Source: Hyphomicrobiales bacterium (GTDB taxonomy: Bacteria > Pseudomonadota > Alphaproteobacteria > Rhizobiales > Rhizobiaceae). From it: a DNA stretch of 64,000 nt. A program made the position numbers and the translations under genes. This document shows, one piece after another, positions 16,327 to 25,254 of the stretch. The stretch covers positions 186,001 to 250,000 of the forward strand of contig UBPA01000002.1 of assembly GCA_900467185.1 (NCBI GenBank), written 5' to 3'. The number at the start of each line of letters is the position of its first letter. Position 1 is the stretch's first letter. The notes below the pieces were generated by a model. That model was not told the origin of the DNA. It was given only the letters and a program-made list of their open reading frames with translations, and made no database searches.

Positions 16327-16740
16327 CTAATCTGCCAAGGGGGTCTCGATCGCCGCGGCGACGACCTCGATCTCCACCACGAACTCCGCGCGTGTGAAGC
16401 CGCCGACGATCATCAGGGTCGATGCCGGGGGATGGTCGGCGAACAGCCGGTCGCGCACGCGCATATAGGGCGCCATGTGTTCACGGCCGGTCACATAGGC
16501 ATTGATCCGCACGATATGGGCAAGGCTCATGCCGGCACCTTCGAGGATCGCCTTTACATTCGCAAAGCAGATCTCCGCCTGTCCCTCGCAATCGGCCGGC
16601 ACGGTGTCATCGGCGCCGAGACCCAGCTGCCCGGAGCAGAAGACGAGCCGCGCGCCGGGCGCCACCTCGACCCCGTGGCTATAGGCCGCGAAAGGCGGCG
16701 CGATGCCCGAAACAGGGACCGGACGATGCGCTGGTTTCAT
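16327..16740 (-). CDS. RidA (YjgF/YER057c/UK114) family protein
   Basis: 137 residues from ATG 16740. Typical trimeric RidA fold: YSHGVEVAPGARLVFCSGQLG near the start, QAEICFANVKAILEGAG, INAYVTGREH in the middle and the STLMIVGGFTRAEFVVEIEVVAAA end. The Arg that binds substrate carboxylate in true imine deaminases (usually R105 in the V-AR segment) appears replaced, since the segment here reads GGFTRAEFVVEIE. It may therefore belong to a catabolic subgroup like RutC. An alternative TTG start at 16782 has AGAGG upstream. Creatininase gene follows 11 bp later; likely same transcript. Confidence 0.85.
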   Translation of the reverse strand: MKPAHRPVPVSGIAPPFAAYSHGVEVAPGARLVFCSGQLGLGADDTVPADCEGQAEICFANVKAILEGAGMSLAHIVRINAYVTGREHMAPYMRVRDRLFADHPPASTLMIVGGFTRAEFVVEIEVVAAAIETPLAD

Positions 16741-16800
16741 CGTGGATGAGGATGTGGAGATTTCCGAAAAAATGCCTTGCAATTGTGCATGCCTCTTTTA

Positions 16801-16823
16801 GTATCATCGCATTCCGCTGATAC
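16801..16823. promoter_or_regulatory. Inverted repeat in the RidA/importer divergent region
   Basis: GTATCA (16801-16806) and TGATAC (16818-16823) flank 11 bp between the divergent RidA gene and the importer gene at 16905. The arms and spacing suit a LysR-type site. The operon's own LysR gene (22949) is the obvious candidate binder; unproven. Confidence 0.45.
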
Positions 16824-16904
16824 AGTACACATTAGAAAGCCAATTACCACACCTTTCATCAGCTCAACTTATTCCGCCGCTCCGGCCCCGAAGGATCTCT
16901 GCCC

Positions 16905-17909
16905 ATGCCGAACCTGCCCGTCTCTGCATTCCTTCTCTCCCTGGCCGTTTTCGCCGCCACGCCGGCGCTCTCGGCCGATAAGGTGACCTTCGGCACGAAC
17001 TGGCTCGCGCAGGCCGAGCACGGCGGCTATTATCAGGCCGTCGCCGACGGCACCTATGCAAAATACGGGCTCGACGTGTCCATCCGGCAGGGCGGGCCGC
17101 AGGCGGCCAATCGCAATCTGCTGATCGCCGGCCAGATCGATTTCTACATGGGCGGCACGCTCGGCTCGTTCGATGCTGTCGCGCAGGGCATTCCGCTGGT
17201 CACGGTCGCCGCCATCTTCCAGAAGGATCCGCAGGGCATTCTTGCGCATCCCGATGCCGGCATCGAGACCTTCGAGGATCTGGCCAAGGCCAAGACGATC
17301 TTCATGGGCAAGGAAGGTTTCACCACCTACTTCACCTGGATGAAGGCCAACTTCAAGGGTTTCTCGGACGAGCAGTTCAAGCCCTACCAGTTCAACCCCG
17401 GTCCCTTCCTCGCCGACAAGGGTTCCGCCCAGCAGGGCTACATCACGTCGGAGCCCTTCGAGATCGAGCGGCAGGCCGGCTTCAAGCCGAAGGTCTTCCT
17501 GCTCGCGGATGCCGGCTACGATCCCTATTCCACGACGATCGAGACGCAGACGGCGCTGGTGGAAAAGAACCCGGACCTCGTCCAGCGCTTCGTCGATGCG
17601 ACGGCTATCGGCTGGTACAATTACATCTACGGCGACAACAAGGCTGCCAACGCCCTGATCAAGACCGACAATCCGGAGATGACCGACGAGCAGCTGGCCT
17701 TCTCGCTTGCCAAGATGAAGGAATTCGACGTTCTGGAATCCGGCGATGCGAAGGACGGTGGAATCGGATGCATGTCGGATGCGCACTACAAGGCCTTCTA
17801 CGACAAGATGGCCGCGATCGACGTCGTGAAGAAGGACCTCGACATCGCGAAGTCCTACACGCTGCAGTTCACATGCAAGACGGTGGGCATGGACCTGAAG
17901 AAATCCTGA
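16905..17909 (+). CDS. NMT1/THI5-type ABC transporter binding protein
   Basis: 334 residues; signal peptide to about 24 (FLLSLAVFAATPALSA|DK). The body begins VTFGTNWLAQAEHGGYYQAV and continues KYGLDVSIRQGGPQ and LIAGQIDFYMGG, the pattern of NMT1/SsuA/TauA-like binding proteins for thiamine precursors, pyrimidines, aromatic or sulphonate compounds. First gene of a seven-gene run ending in a LysR regulator. Start follows GAAGGA. The associated deaminase and oxidase suggest a nitrogen heterocycle as ligand; that is inference. Confidence 0.9.
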   Translation: MPNLPVSAFLLSLAVFAATPALSADKVTFGTNWLAQAEHGGYYQAVADGTYAKYGLDVSIRQGGPQAANRNLLIAGQIDFYMGGTLGSFDAVAQGIPLVTVAAIFQKDPQGILAHPDAGIETFEDLAKAKTIFMGKEGFTTYFTWMKANFKGFSDEQFKPYQFNPGPFLADKGSAQQGYITSEPFEIERQAGFKPKVFLLADAGYDPYSTTIETQTALVEKNPDLVQRFVDATAIGWYNYIYGDNKAANALIKTDNPEMTDEQLAFSLAKMKEFDVLESGDAKDGGIGCMSDAHYKAFYDKMAAIDVVKKDLDIAKSYTLQFTCKTVGMDLKKS

Positions 17910-17913
17910 TCCG

Positions 17914-18768
17914 ATGATAGAGGCCGTCTCCTCCGGCACGCCGGACGGCGCCGAGGCGGTGCCGGTTCCGGCATCGCCCCGCAGCGTGGTGTCGCTCCGC
18001 GACGTCACCAAGCGCTTTTCCAACGGCACGCTCGCGCTTTCGCGCATGACGATGGACATCCGCAAGGGCGAGTTCGTCAGTCTTCTCGGGCCGTCCGGCT
18101 GCGGCAAGTCGACCGCGCTGCGGATCATTGCGGGGCTTGGACGTGCCTCGCAGGGCATGGTCGACTGGCCGGCCTCGCGGATCGGCCGGGACGGACGGCC
18201 GGATGCCGACATCGGCTTCGTCTTTCAGGAGCCGACGCTGATGCCGTGGAAGCCGGTGTTCGACAATGCGTTTCTGCCCCTTCGCCTCAAGGGCATGGGG
18301 AAAGGCGAGGTCCGCGACCGCGTGATGGGGGCGCTGGAAACCGTGGGCCTCAAGGATTTCGCTAAAGCTTACCCGAGAGAACTCTCCGGCGGTATGCGCA
18401 TGCGGGTGTCGATCGCCCGGGCGCTTGTGACCGATCCGAAACTTCTCCTGATGGACGAGCCCTTCGGGGCGCTCGACGAGATCACCCGACAGAAACTGAA
18501 CGATGACGTGCTGCGTCTCTGGAGCGAGAAGGACCTGACCGTGGTGTTCGTCACGCATTCCGTCTTCGAAGCTGCCTATCTCTCCAGCCGCATCGCGGTC
18601 ATGGGCGCGCGGCCCGGCCGGGTCGTCGCGGATATGCTGCTGCCGCGCCCCGAAGGTCGAGAAAGGGACGAAGGTTTCCGCTCGTCCGACACCTATGCCG
18701 ATCTCTGCCGCACGGTGTCGCAGGCGCTCGTGCATGCCATCGCGGCACCCGCCGCCGAGGACGCCTGA
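17914..18768 (+). CDS. ABC transporter ATP-binding protein (SsuB/TauB type)
   Basis: 284 residues. Walker A LGPSGCGKSTALR, Q-loop FVFQEPTLMPW (characteristic of the nitrate/taurine/sulphonate branch), signature ELSGGMRMRVSIARAL, Walker B LLLMDEPFGALDE and switch FVTHSVFEAAYL are all intact. Starts 4 bp after the binding-protein stop and is followed after 1 bp by the permease. Powers the importer. Confidence 0.93.
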   Translation: MIEAVSSGTPDGAEAVPVPASPRSVVSLRDVTKRFSNGTLALSRMTMDIRKGEFVSLLGPSGCGKSTALRIIAGLGRASQGMVDWPASRIGRDGRPDADIGFVFQEPTLMPWKPVFDNAFLPLRLKGMGKGEVRDRVMGALETVGLKDFAKAYPRELSGGMRMRVSIARALVTDPKLLLMDEPFGALDEITRQKLNDDVLRLWSEKDLTVVFVTHSVFEAAYLSSRIAVMGARPGRVVADMLLPRPEGRERDEGFRSSDTYADLCRTVSQALVHAIAAPAAEDA

Positions 18769-18769
18769 G

Positions 18770-19603
18770 ATGGACATGGCGATCGAGCCCGCATCCACCG
18801 ACGAAACGCCCGGCCTTGGCCGAAGCCGGCTGCTGCGGGTGGCGGTTCCCGCCATCATGCTGGGGCTCACGCTTCTGGCCTGGGAGGTCTACGTCCGCGT
18901 CAACGCCGTGCCGCCCTATATCCTGCCGGCGCCGAGCCTCGTCGCGCAGACGCTGGTCAAGGACTGGGGTACGCTCTATCCGGCCCTGCTGGTCACGCTG
19001 CGCATCACGTTCTCGGCGCTGATCCTCGCGCTCATCGGCGGCACCTTGCTGGCGGTTCTGCTCGTCCAGTCGAAATGGGTGGAGCTCGCGCTTTACCCCT
19101 ATGCCGTCATCCTGCAGGTCACACCGATCGTCGCGATCGCGCCGCTGATCCTCGTCTACGTCTCCTCGACGCAGGCCGCGATCATGATCTGCGCTTTCCT
19201 CGTCGCCTTCTTCCCCATCCTGTCCAACATGGTGCAGGGCCTGAAAAGCGTCGATCACAACCTCCTCAATCTTTACGATCTCTATGGCGCGAGCCGCTGG
19301 CAGCAGCTGCGCCTTTTGAAACTGCCGGCCGCCCTGCCGTACTTCATGACGGGGCTGAAGATCGGCGGCGGTCTGTCGCTGATCGCAGCGGTCGTCGCGG
19401 AGTTCGCGGCGGGGTCGGCCGGCGCCGGTTCGGGCCTCGCCTTCCGGTTGCTGGAAGCGCAGTACCGCCTCAACATTCCCCGGCTGTTCGCAGCGCTGGT
19501 CCTCCTTTCGGCAACCGGCGTCGCCATCTTCGCCCTGACATCGGTCGTTGCCTGGCTGTCGCTGCGCCGCTGGCACGAAAGCGCGCTTGCGCGGGAGAAT
19601 TGA
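18770..19603 (+). CDS. ABC transporter permease (SsuC/TauC type)
   Basis: 277 residues from ATG 18770. About six membrane helices. YVRVNAVPPYILPAPSLVAQ after TM1 and the inner loop LYDLYGASRWQQLRLLKLPAALPY (EAA-like) are typical of SsuC/ThiX-type permeases, which work as homodimers with one ATPase type. Adjacent to its ATPase (1-bp gap) and followed by the amidohydrolase 4 bp later, so one operon. Confidence 0.92.
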   Translation: MDMAIEPASTDETPGLGRSRLLRVAVPAIMLGLTLLAWEVYVRVNAVPPYILPAPSLVAQTLVKDWGTLYPALLVTLRITFSALILALIGGTLLAVLLVQSKWVELALYPYAVILQVTPIVAIAPLILVYVSSTQAAIMICAFLVAFFPILSNMVQGLKSVDHNLLNLYDLYGASRWQQLRLLKLPAALPYFMTGLKIGGGLSLIAAVVAEFAAGSAGAGSGLAFRLLEAQYRLNIPRLFAALVLLSATGVAIFALTSVVAWLSLRRWHESALAREN

Positions 19604-19607
19604 CGAC

Positions 19608-20900
19608 ATGACGATCGTGACACCTTCGACCGACATTCTCATCCGGAAAGGCCGCATTCCCGGCCGAAGCGGGTTTTCCGGCGCGGATATCCGACTTGCC
19701 GACGGACGGATCGAGGCCATTGGCCCGTCCGGCTCTCTGACGCCGGCAGGTGGCGAAACGGTGCTGGACGCGGATGACGGCATCGTTCTCCCGGCCTTCG
19801 TGGACCTGCACACCCATCTCGACAAGGGCCACATCACGCCGCGCAGGCCCAACCCCGACGGCACGTTCATGGGCGCGCTCACCGCCGTGACCGCCGATCG
19901 CGTGGCGAACTGGAACGCTGCCGACGTCGAGGCGCGCATGGAGTTCGCGCTGCGCTGCGCTTATGCGCATGGCACGGCGGCCATCCGCACGCATCTCGAT
20001 TCCGCCCCGCCGCAAAACGGGATTTCATGGCCGGTCTTCGCGCGGAAGCGGGAGGAATGGGCCGGACGCATCGAGCTTCAGGCGACGGCGCTCTGCGGGC
20101 CGGACCACGCGCTCGACACGGCGCTGGTCGAAGAGCTGGCGCGCACGGTCAAGACCTATGGCGGATCGCTGGGCGGCGCGATTTCCGTGTTCGACCGGGC
20201 AGGGGAAGCGATCGCCAATCTCGTGGAGGCCGCCGGTCGCCATGGCCTCGATCTCGACCTTCACAACGACGAAAGCGGCGACACCGCCTCGCGCAGTCTG
20301 TTGCTGCTGGCCGATCGTATCATCGAGACCGGCTTTTCCGGTCGGGTTCTCGCCGGCCATTGCTGCTCGCTCGCGATCCTTGCCCGCGAGGATGCGCAGG
20401 CGACCATCGACCGCGTGGCCGAAGCCGGCATCGCCGTGGTGTCGTTGCCCATGTGCAATCTCTATCTGCAGGACCGCCGGCCGGAGGAGACACCGCGCTG
20501 GCGCGGGGTGACGCTGCTGCGCGAACTGAAGGCGGCCGGCGTCGCGGTCTCTCTCGCATCCGACAACACGCGCGATCCGTTCTACGCCTATGGCGACCTC
20601 GACATGCTGGAAGTGCTGCGCGAAAGCGTGCGCATCGGGCATCTGGATCATCCGGAGGAGAAGCTTGCCGACTGGTTTTCCGCGGTCGCCGCTGTTCCGG
20701 CGTCCACCGCTGGCTTTGCCTATGGCGCGACCTTCGATGTGGGCGCGCCGGCCGATCTCGTCGTCATGCGGGCCCGCACGCCCGGCGAACTCTTCTCGCG
20801 GCCCCAGGCCGACCGCACGGTCATCCGCGGCGGCAAGGTCATCTCGGCCAAGCTTCCAGACTATCGCGACCTCGACACCCTTCTTGGAGTGACATCATGA
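19608..20900 (+). CDS. Cytosine-deaminase-like amidohydrolase
   Basis: 430 residues. Metal-dependent TIM-barrel hydrolase of the cytosine deaminase/AtzC branch: first metal motif VDLHTHLDKGHITPRR, then AIRTHLDSAPPQNG, LHNDESGD, AGHCCSLAI and the C-terminal SDNTRDPFYAYGDLDM with the conserved Asp. It should hydrolyse an exocyclic amine or ring amide of a heterocycle (cytosine, isocytosine, creatinine and triazines are known substrates in the family). Start ATG 19608 is 5 bp after the permease stop. Adjacent import and oxidase genes argue against a general pyrimidine salvage role. Confidence 0.85.
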   Translation: MTIVTPSTDILIRKGRIPGRSGFSGADIRLADGRIEAIGPSGSLTPAGGETVLDADDGIVLPAFVDLHTHLDKGHITPRRPNPDGTFMGALTAVTADRVANWNAADVEARMEFALRCAYAHGTAAIRTHLDSAPPQNGISWPVFARKREEWAGRIELQATALCGPDHALDTALVEELARTVKTYGGSLGGAISVFDRAGEAIANLVEAAGRHGLDLDLHNDESGDTASRSLLLLADRIIETGFSGRVLAGHCCSLAILAREDAQATIDRVAEAGIAVVSLPMCNLYLQDRRPEETPRWRGVTLLRELKAAGVAVSLASDNTRDPFYAYGDLDMLEVLRESVRIGHLDHPEEKLADWFSAVAAVPASTAGFAYGATFDVGAPADLVVMRARTPGELFSRPQADRTVIRGGKVISAKLPDYRDLDTLLGVTS

Positions 20901-22297
20901 CGCTCGACGCTTTCCGTAACGACATCGGCTCCATCGCAGTCGAAGACAATCCGAAGCTTGTGCAGAAGAAGAGCCGGGACTTCTACTGGTATTCGCCGGT
21001 TCTGAAGCGCCAGCTCGATCATGTCACCGCCGATCTCATCGTCAGTCCGAAGTCCGAAGGGGAGGTGGTCGAGGTTCTCGCGGCCGCCCACCGGCACGGA
21101 ATCGCCATCACGCCGCGCGGTGCGGGCACCGGCAATTACGGGCAGGCCATGCCGCTGGCAGGCGGCGTGGTGCTGAACCTTGCCGAGATGAACCGCATCA
21201 TCGAGACAAGCCCGGTGCATGTGAAGGCGGAGACCGGCGCCATCCTCGAAAAGATCGACCAGCAGACACGGGCCGCGCATGGCAGCGAGATCCGGTTCTT
21301 CCCCTCGACCTACCGCACTGCGACGGTCGGCGGCTTCGTCGCGGGCGGCTCCGGCGGCGTCGGGTCCATCCGCTGGGGCGGGCTGAGGGCGCTCGGCAAT
21401 ATTCTCGGGCTCACGGTCGTCACCTGCGAGGCGGTGCCGCGCGTGCTGAAGATCGAGGGCGCCGACATTCTGAAGGTCGCGCATGCCTACGGCACCAACG
21501 GCATCATCACCGATGTCACCCTGCCGCTGACCGCGGCCTACGACTGGATCGACGGCCTCGTCGGCTTCCCCGACGTGATGGCCGCGACCCGGTTCGCCGA
21601 GGCGCTGGCGCGGCAGGATGGCATCCTGACCAAGGAGATCGCGGTGGTCGCCGCACCCGTGGCGCACGACTATTTCCCGCATTATCGCCGTTTCTTCGAG
21701 CGCGAGACGTCGCTCGTCGTCGTTATCGCCGCACCCCACGCCATGGATGCGCTGGCGCTTCTCGCCGCGCATCACAGGGGCGATCTCGTCTACCGCTCGG
21801 ATACCGTGCCGCCGGAGGAGAAGCGCCAGTTTCCCCCGGTCTACGAACTTTGCTGGAACCATACGACGATGCGCGGGCTCAAGGTCGATCCGTCGATCAC
21901 CTATCTTCAGACGCAATATCCCGATTTCGAGCATGTCCGCCGCATCCACGAGATGCTCGGCGACGAGATGCCGCTGCATCTGGAAATGATCCGCTTCGAC
22001 GGCCGCGTCGTCTTTTCCGGCCTGCCGATCGTTCGCTTCACCAGCGAGGAGCGGCTGGAGGAAATCATTGCCATCCACGAGGCCAATGGCTGCCTCGTCT
22101 TCAACCCGCATCGCTACACGCTGGAGGAGGGCGGCATGAAGCAGACGGATGCGGGCCAGCTCGCCTTCAAGGGCGAGGCCGACCCGAAGGGATTGCTCAA
22201 TCCGGGCAAGATGGTCGCATGGGAAAACCCGGATTACGACTTCAACCAGAAGCGCAGCTGGGTCTTTGCCGGTCTGCAAAGCATGGATGCGGCCTGA
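20897..22297 (+). CDS. FAD-binding oxidoreductase (PCMH/GlcD-like)
   Basis: 466 residues, start overlapping the amidohydrolase stop by 4 bp. The N-terminal FAD domain shows VVEVLAAAHRHGIAITPRGAG then NYGQAMPLAGGVVLNL, the pyrophosphate-binding pattern of PCMH/VAO flavoproteins, and GGFVAGGSGGVGS. The C-terminus is unlike classical D-lactate dehydrogenases and ends in NPGKMV, as in many family members. Probably oxidises an intermediate with a C-H next to O or N. No signal peptide, so cytoplasmic. Position between the deaminase and a flavin/quinone reductase suggests one redox step of the pathway. Confidence 0.85.
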   Translation: MTLDAFRNDIGSIAVEDNPKLVQKKSRDFYWYSPVLKRQLDHVTADLIVSPKSEGEVVEVLAAAHRHGIAITPRGAGTGNYGQAMPLAGGVVLNLAEMNRIIETSPVHVKAETGAILEKIDQQTRAAHGSEIRFFPSTYRTATVGGFVAGGSGGVGSIRWGGLRALGNILGLTVVTCEAVPRVLKIEGADILKVAHAYGTNGIITDVTLPLTAAYDWIDGLVGFPDVMAATRFAEALARQDGILTKEIAVVAAPVAHDYFPHYRRFFERETSLVVVIAAPHAMDALALLAAHHRGDLVYRSDTVPPEEKRQFPPVYELCWNHTTMRGLKVDPSITYLQTQYPDFEHVRRIHEMLGDEMPLHLEMIRFDGRVVFSGLPIVRFTSEERLEEIIAIHEANGCLVFNPHRYTLEEGGMKQTDAGQLAFKGEADPKGLLNPGKMVAWENPDYDFNQKRSWVFAGLQSMDAA

Positions 22298-22300
22298 GCC

Positions 22301-22897
22301 ATGGCGCGGATCCTGCTCATCCACGCGCATCCGGTGGAAACCAGCTACAGCGCGCAATTGCGGGATGTCGCCCGGAAGGCGCTGGAGGCGCGGGGGCACG
22401 CGGTCGATCTGCTCTCGCTCTACGACGAAGGGTTCGATGCCGTCCTCTCGCGCGAGGAGCGGCTGAACTACCACGACGAGGCCATCAACATCACGCCCGA
22501 GATCGCACCCTATGTGGCGCGCATCCGGGCAGCCGATGCGGTGGTTCTCGTGCACCCGGTGTGGAATTTCGGCCTCCCGGCGATCCTGAAAGGCTTCTTC
22601 GACCGGGTGTTCGTGCCCGGCGTCGCCTTCAGAATGGCGGCAGGCGACAAGGGCAAGCTCGTGCGCATCCTGCACAATGTGAAAACGGTCGCCGTGATCA
22701 CCACCTATGGCGGCCCGCGCTTTCGCGCCATGCTCGTCGGCGATCCGCCGCGCAAGGTAGCGCGCCGCGTGCTGTGGGCGATCTTCCGCCCGAAACGGCC
22801 GGTGCGCTATCTCGCGCTCTACAATATGAACGGCAACGGCCCGGCCGAGCTTGAGGCCTTCAAGGCCAAGGTGGCAAAGGCGATGGCGGCGATCTAG
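22301..22897 (+). CDS. NAD(P)H-dependent oxidoreductase, flavodoxin-like (MdaB/KefF type)
   Basis: 198 residues. Flavodoxin-like fold: ILLIHAHPVETSYSAQLRD at the N-terminus, VHPVWNFGLPAILKGFFDRVF (FMN/quinone loop) and VITTYGGPRF. Such enzymes pass hydride from NAD(P)H via FMN/FAD to quinones or azo/nitro compounds. It starts 4 bp after the FAD oxidoreductase stop, so it may supply or discharge electrons for it, but a detoxifying role is equally possible. Confidence 0.85.
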   Translation: MARILLIHAHPVETSYSAQLRDVARKALEARGHAVDLLSLYDEGFDAVLSREERLNYHDEAINITPEIAPYVARIRAADAVVLVHPVWNFGLPAILKGFFDRVFVPGVAFRMAAGDKGKLVRILHNVKTVAVITTYGGPRFRAMLVGDPPRKVARRVLWAIFRPKRPVRYLALYNMNGNGPAELEAFKAKVAKAMAAI

Positions 22898-22948
22898 ACT
22901 GTTCGGGACGATACATGCCGGCGCTCACCTGCCGGAGGAGGAGACAGC

Positions 22949-23905
22949 TTGGCAGGCGGCATCAAGACGGCGACCGACACGCTGGAGGTCGGCGAGCGCA
23001 CCCGCGGCGAACTCGACATCCGCCAGCTTCGCGTGCTGAAGACCCTGCTGTCGGAAAGCAGCGTTTCGCGCACGGCGGCGATCCATGGCCTCAGCCAGCC
23101 GGCGGTCAGTCTCACCCTCCGGCGGTTTCGGGCGATGACCGGCGATCCGCTGCTGGTGCGCAGCGGCACCGGCCTTGCGCCGACGCCGCGGGCGCAGGAT
23201 CTCGTTACGCTCGTCGATCGCATCCTCGATGACATCGACCATCTCGCCGGGCGCGAGGCCGACTTCGATCCGGCGACGTCGCAGCGGCGGGTGCGGATCG
23301 TCGCGGCGACGAGTTTCGGCCCCTTCCTCGTTCCCCGGCTTATCCGGCATTTGCGGCAGGTCGCGCCGCATATGATGCTGGAAATGCTGCCGATGCCGAG
23401 CATGGCGGCGCTTCAGCAATTGCTGGAGGCCGGCGAGGTCGATCTGGTGCTCGCCCATCGCCAGCCCGCCTCGCGCAACCTGCGCGGAGAGACCATCACC
23501 GAGTGCCGGACCGTCTGCATGCTCGACCGGCATCATCCGCTCGCCGGCGCCTCCGCCATTTCCATGGACGATTACCTCGATCTCGAGCACCTGTCGCCGA
23601 ACCCGCCCCACGGTGCGTCCGTCAGCCCCATCGACGGACACCTCGCCGAACTTGGTTTGCAGCGTCGCATCCGCGCCAGCCTCTCGGAATATGCGCTGGT
23701 ACCGATGGTGCTCGCCGGCAGCGATCTCGTCTTCACGACGTCGAAGCCGTTCGCGGATCATTTTGCCGCGCTGTCGGATATCGCCGTGGTGGATGCGCCC
23801 GAGGAATTCGGCGCCATGCCCGTCTTCCTGTTCTGGCACGAGCGGGCCCATCATTCGACCTTCAACGCCTGGCTGCGCCGCCTCGTCCGCGACATGCTTG
23901 TGTAG
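22949..23905 (+). CDS. LysR-family transcriptional regulator
   Basis: 318 residues from a TTG at 22949, which has GGAGGAGGAGA about 8 nt upstream. N-terminal winged HTH (DIRQLRVLKTLLSESSVSRT, LSQPAVSLTLRRFRAMTGD) and a periplasmic-binding-like effector domain (RVRIVAATSFGPFLVPRLI onward, LVLAHRQPAS). It resembles the LinR/NahR-like LysR branch with an extended N-terminus. Downstream of the catabolic genes in the same direction; probably activates the operon, perhaps at 16801-16823. Confidence 0.9.
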   Translation: MAGGIKTATDTLEVGERTRGELDIRQLRVLKTLLSESSVSRTAAIHGLSQPAVSLTLRRFRAMTGDPLLVRSGTGLAPTPRAQDLVTLVDRILDDIDHLAGREADFDPATSQRRVRIVAATSFGPFLVPRLIRHLRQVAPHMMLEMLPMPSMAALQQLLEAGEVDLVLAHRQPASRNLRGETITECRTVCMLDRHHPLAGASAISMDDYLDLEHLSPNPPHGASVSPIDGHLAELGLQRRIRASLSEYALVPMVLAGSDLVFTTSKPFADHFAALSDIAVVDAPEEFGAMPVFLFWHERAHHSTFNAWLRRLVRDMLV

Positions 23906-24096
23906 AAGGACGGGCGCGTGTTGCAGAATCTGGGGACGGGAGACGATGTTTACCCCCTGTTAAAGCGTGGGAATTAACGTTCGCACCGACGCACGAGACA
24001 TCGTCCTGCGGGGTCGCTGCGATGCAGGCTTTGCCCAAGGGTCGTTCGCGGTCACGATAGAGCCGGCGCGGGGGCGACATCGGCAACGAGGGTGGC

Positions 24097-25254
24097 ATGG
24101 AAAATTTCGCATTTCTTCTGCCGGTCATCTTTTGCGCCTTCGGACTGACCTTCCTCTTCGTCGGGCGCCACGAACGGCGATCGGCGCCCTGGTGGGGGTT
24201 CGGCTATCTCTCCGCCGCGCTCGGCTTCATCATGCCGATCCTGCCGGAGACCTTTCCCGGACCGTTCCGTTCGCTCACGGCGGATACGCTTTTCCTGCTG
24301 GCGCTGAGCTTCAACGGACAGGGCCTGCTGGCGCAGTTCCGCCGGCAGTTGCCCGTCTGGCCGCGGGCGCTGCTTGTTGCGGTCGGCATCCTCGCCTCCG
24401 TCGTCTCGACGTTCATCCTTGAAAACCCGACGCTGGCGCTGGCGGCGAACGACCTCCTGACGTCGCTCTGCTTCGTCGTCCCCGCGCTTGCCGTCCTGCG
24501 GCATGCCCGGGGTGCCGCGGAGCGCGTGCTTCTCACCATCGTCTTTCTGGTCGTCGCGGACTCGCTCGTCCGCAACATCGTCATGACCGTGCTGAACCGC
24601 AATCCCAGCGACTTCGAGACCTTCCTGCTTTCGCCCTATGCTTTCCTGATGCAGACGACGAGCACCGTGATCGGCATCCTCATGGCGCTTGCGGCGCTCG
24701 CCTGCGTGACGCTCGAGGTGATCGACCGCTACAAGGACGTGGCCGAGCGCGATCCGCTGACAGGCCTCCTCAACCGGCGCGGCTTCGACAGGCTATCCGG
24801 CCAGAAAACGATCGCCGGCGCCGTGATCGTCTGCGACATCGACCATTTCAAGCGTGTCAACGACAAGTATGGCCATGCCGCAGGCGATGCCGTGATCGCA
24901 GAGCTTGCACGCATTCTGGCGCTGGAGCCCGTGGACAGTGCGGTGCTTGCCCGGTTCGGTGGCGAGGAATTCGTGCTTTTCCTGCCGGGTGTCGCCTGCG
25001 AGGCCGCGCGTGCCGTGGCGTATGCGATGCATGCCCGCATCGGATCGACGGACTGGTCGCAGATCGGCGTCGGCGCCGTCACCGCCAGCTTCGGCGTTTC
25101 GGCGTCCCGCAGCGGCGATCTCAGCATCTACGAGATCATGGCCCGTGCGGATCGCGCGCTCTATGCCGCCAAGACGGCCGGCAGAAATCGTGTCTTCACC
25201 GAGGGCGAAAGGGCGGCCGGACCGCGCCCGGCGCCAGCACGGGCAGTCGCCTGA
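24097..25254 (+). CDS. Membrane diguanylate cyclase (GGDEF) with MASE-like N-terminus
   Basis: 385 residues. About six hydrophobic helices in residues 1-205 form an integral membrane sensor, then a short linker and a GGDEF domain: DPLTGLLNRRGFD, DIDHFKRVNDKYGHAAGD and GGEEF at 288-292. Catalytic residues are complete; no RxxD inhibitory site is visible. No partner gene adjacent. The stop abuts the convergent exonuclease gene with no space, so the two 3' ends meet directly. Confidence 0.9.
   Translation: MENFAFLLPVIFCAFGLTFLFVGRHERRSAPWWGFGYLSAALGFIMPILPETFPGPFRSLTADTLFLLALSFNGQGLLAQFRRQLPVWPRALLVAVGILASVVSTFILENPTLALAANDLLTSLCFVVPALAVLRHARGAAERVLLTIVFLVVADSLVRNIVMTVLNRNPSDFETFLLSPYAFLMQTTSTVIGILMALAALACVTLEVIDRYKDVAERDPLTGLLNRRGFDRLSGQKTIAGAVIVCDIDHFKRVNDKYGHAAGDAVIAELARILALEPVDSAVLARFGGEEFVLFLPGVACEAARAVAYAMHARIGSTDWSQIGVGAVTASFGVSASRSGDLSIYEIMARADRALYAAKTAGRNRVFTEGERAAGPRPAPARAVA

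Noticed and set aside
20861-22675. 604-codon minus-strand frame opposite the FAD oxidoreductase
   Set aside because: Antisense shadow of a recognised flavoprotein gene.
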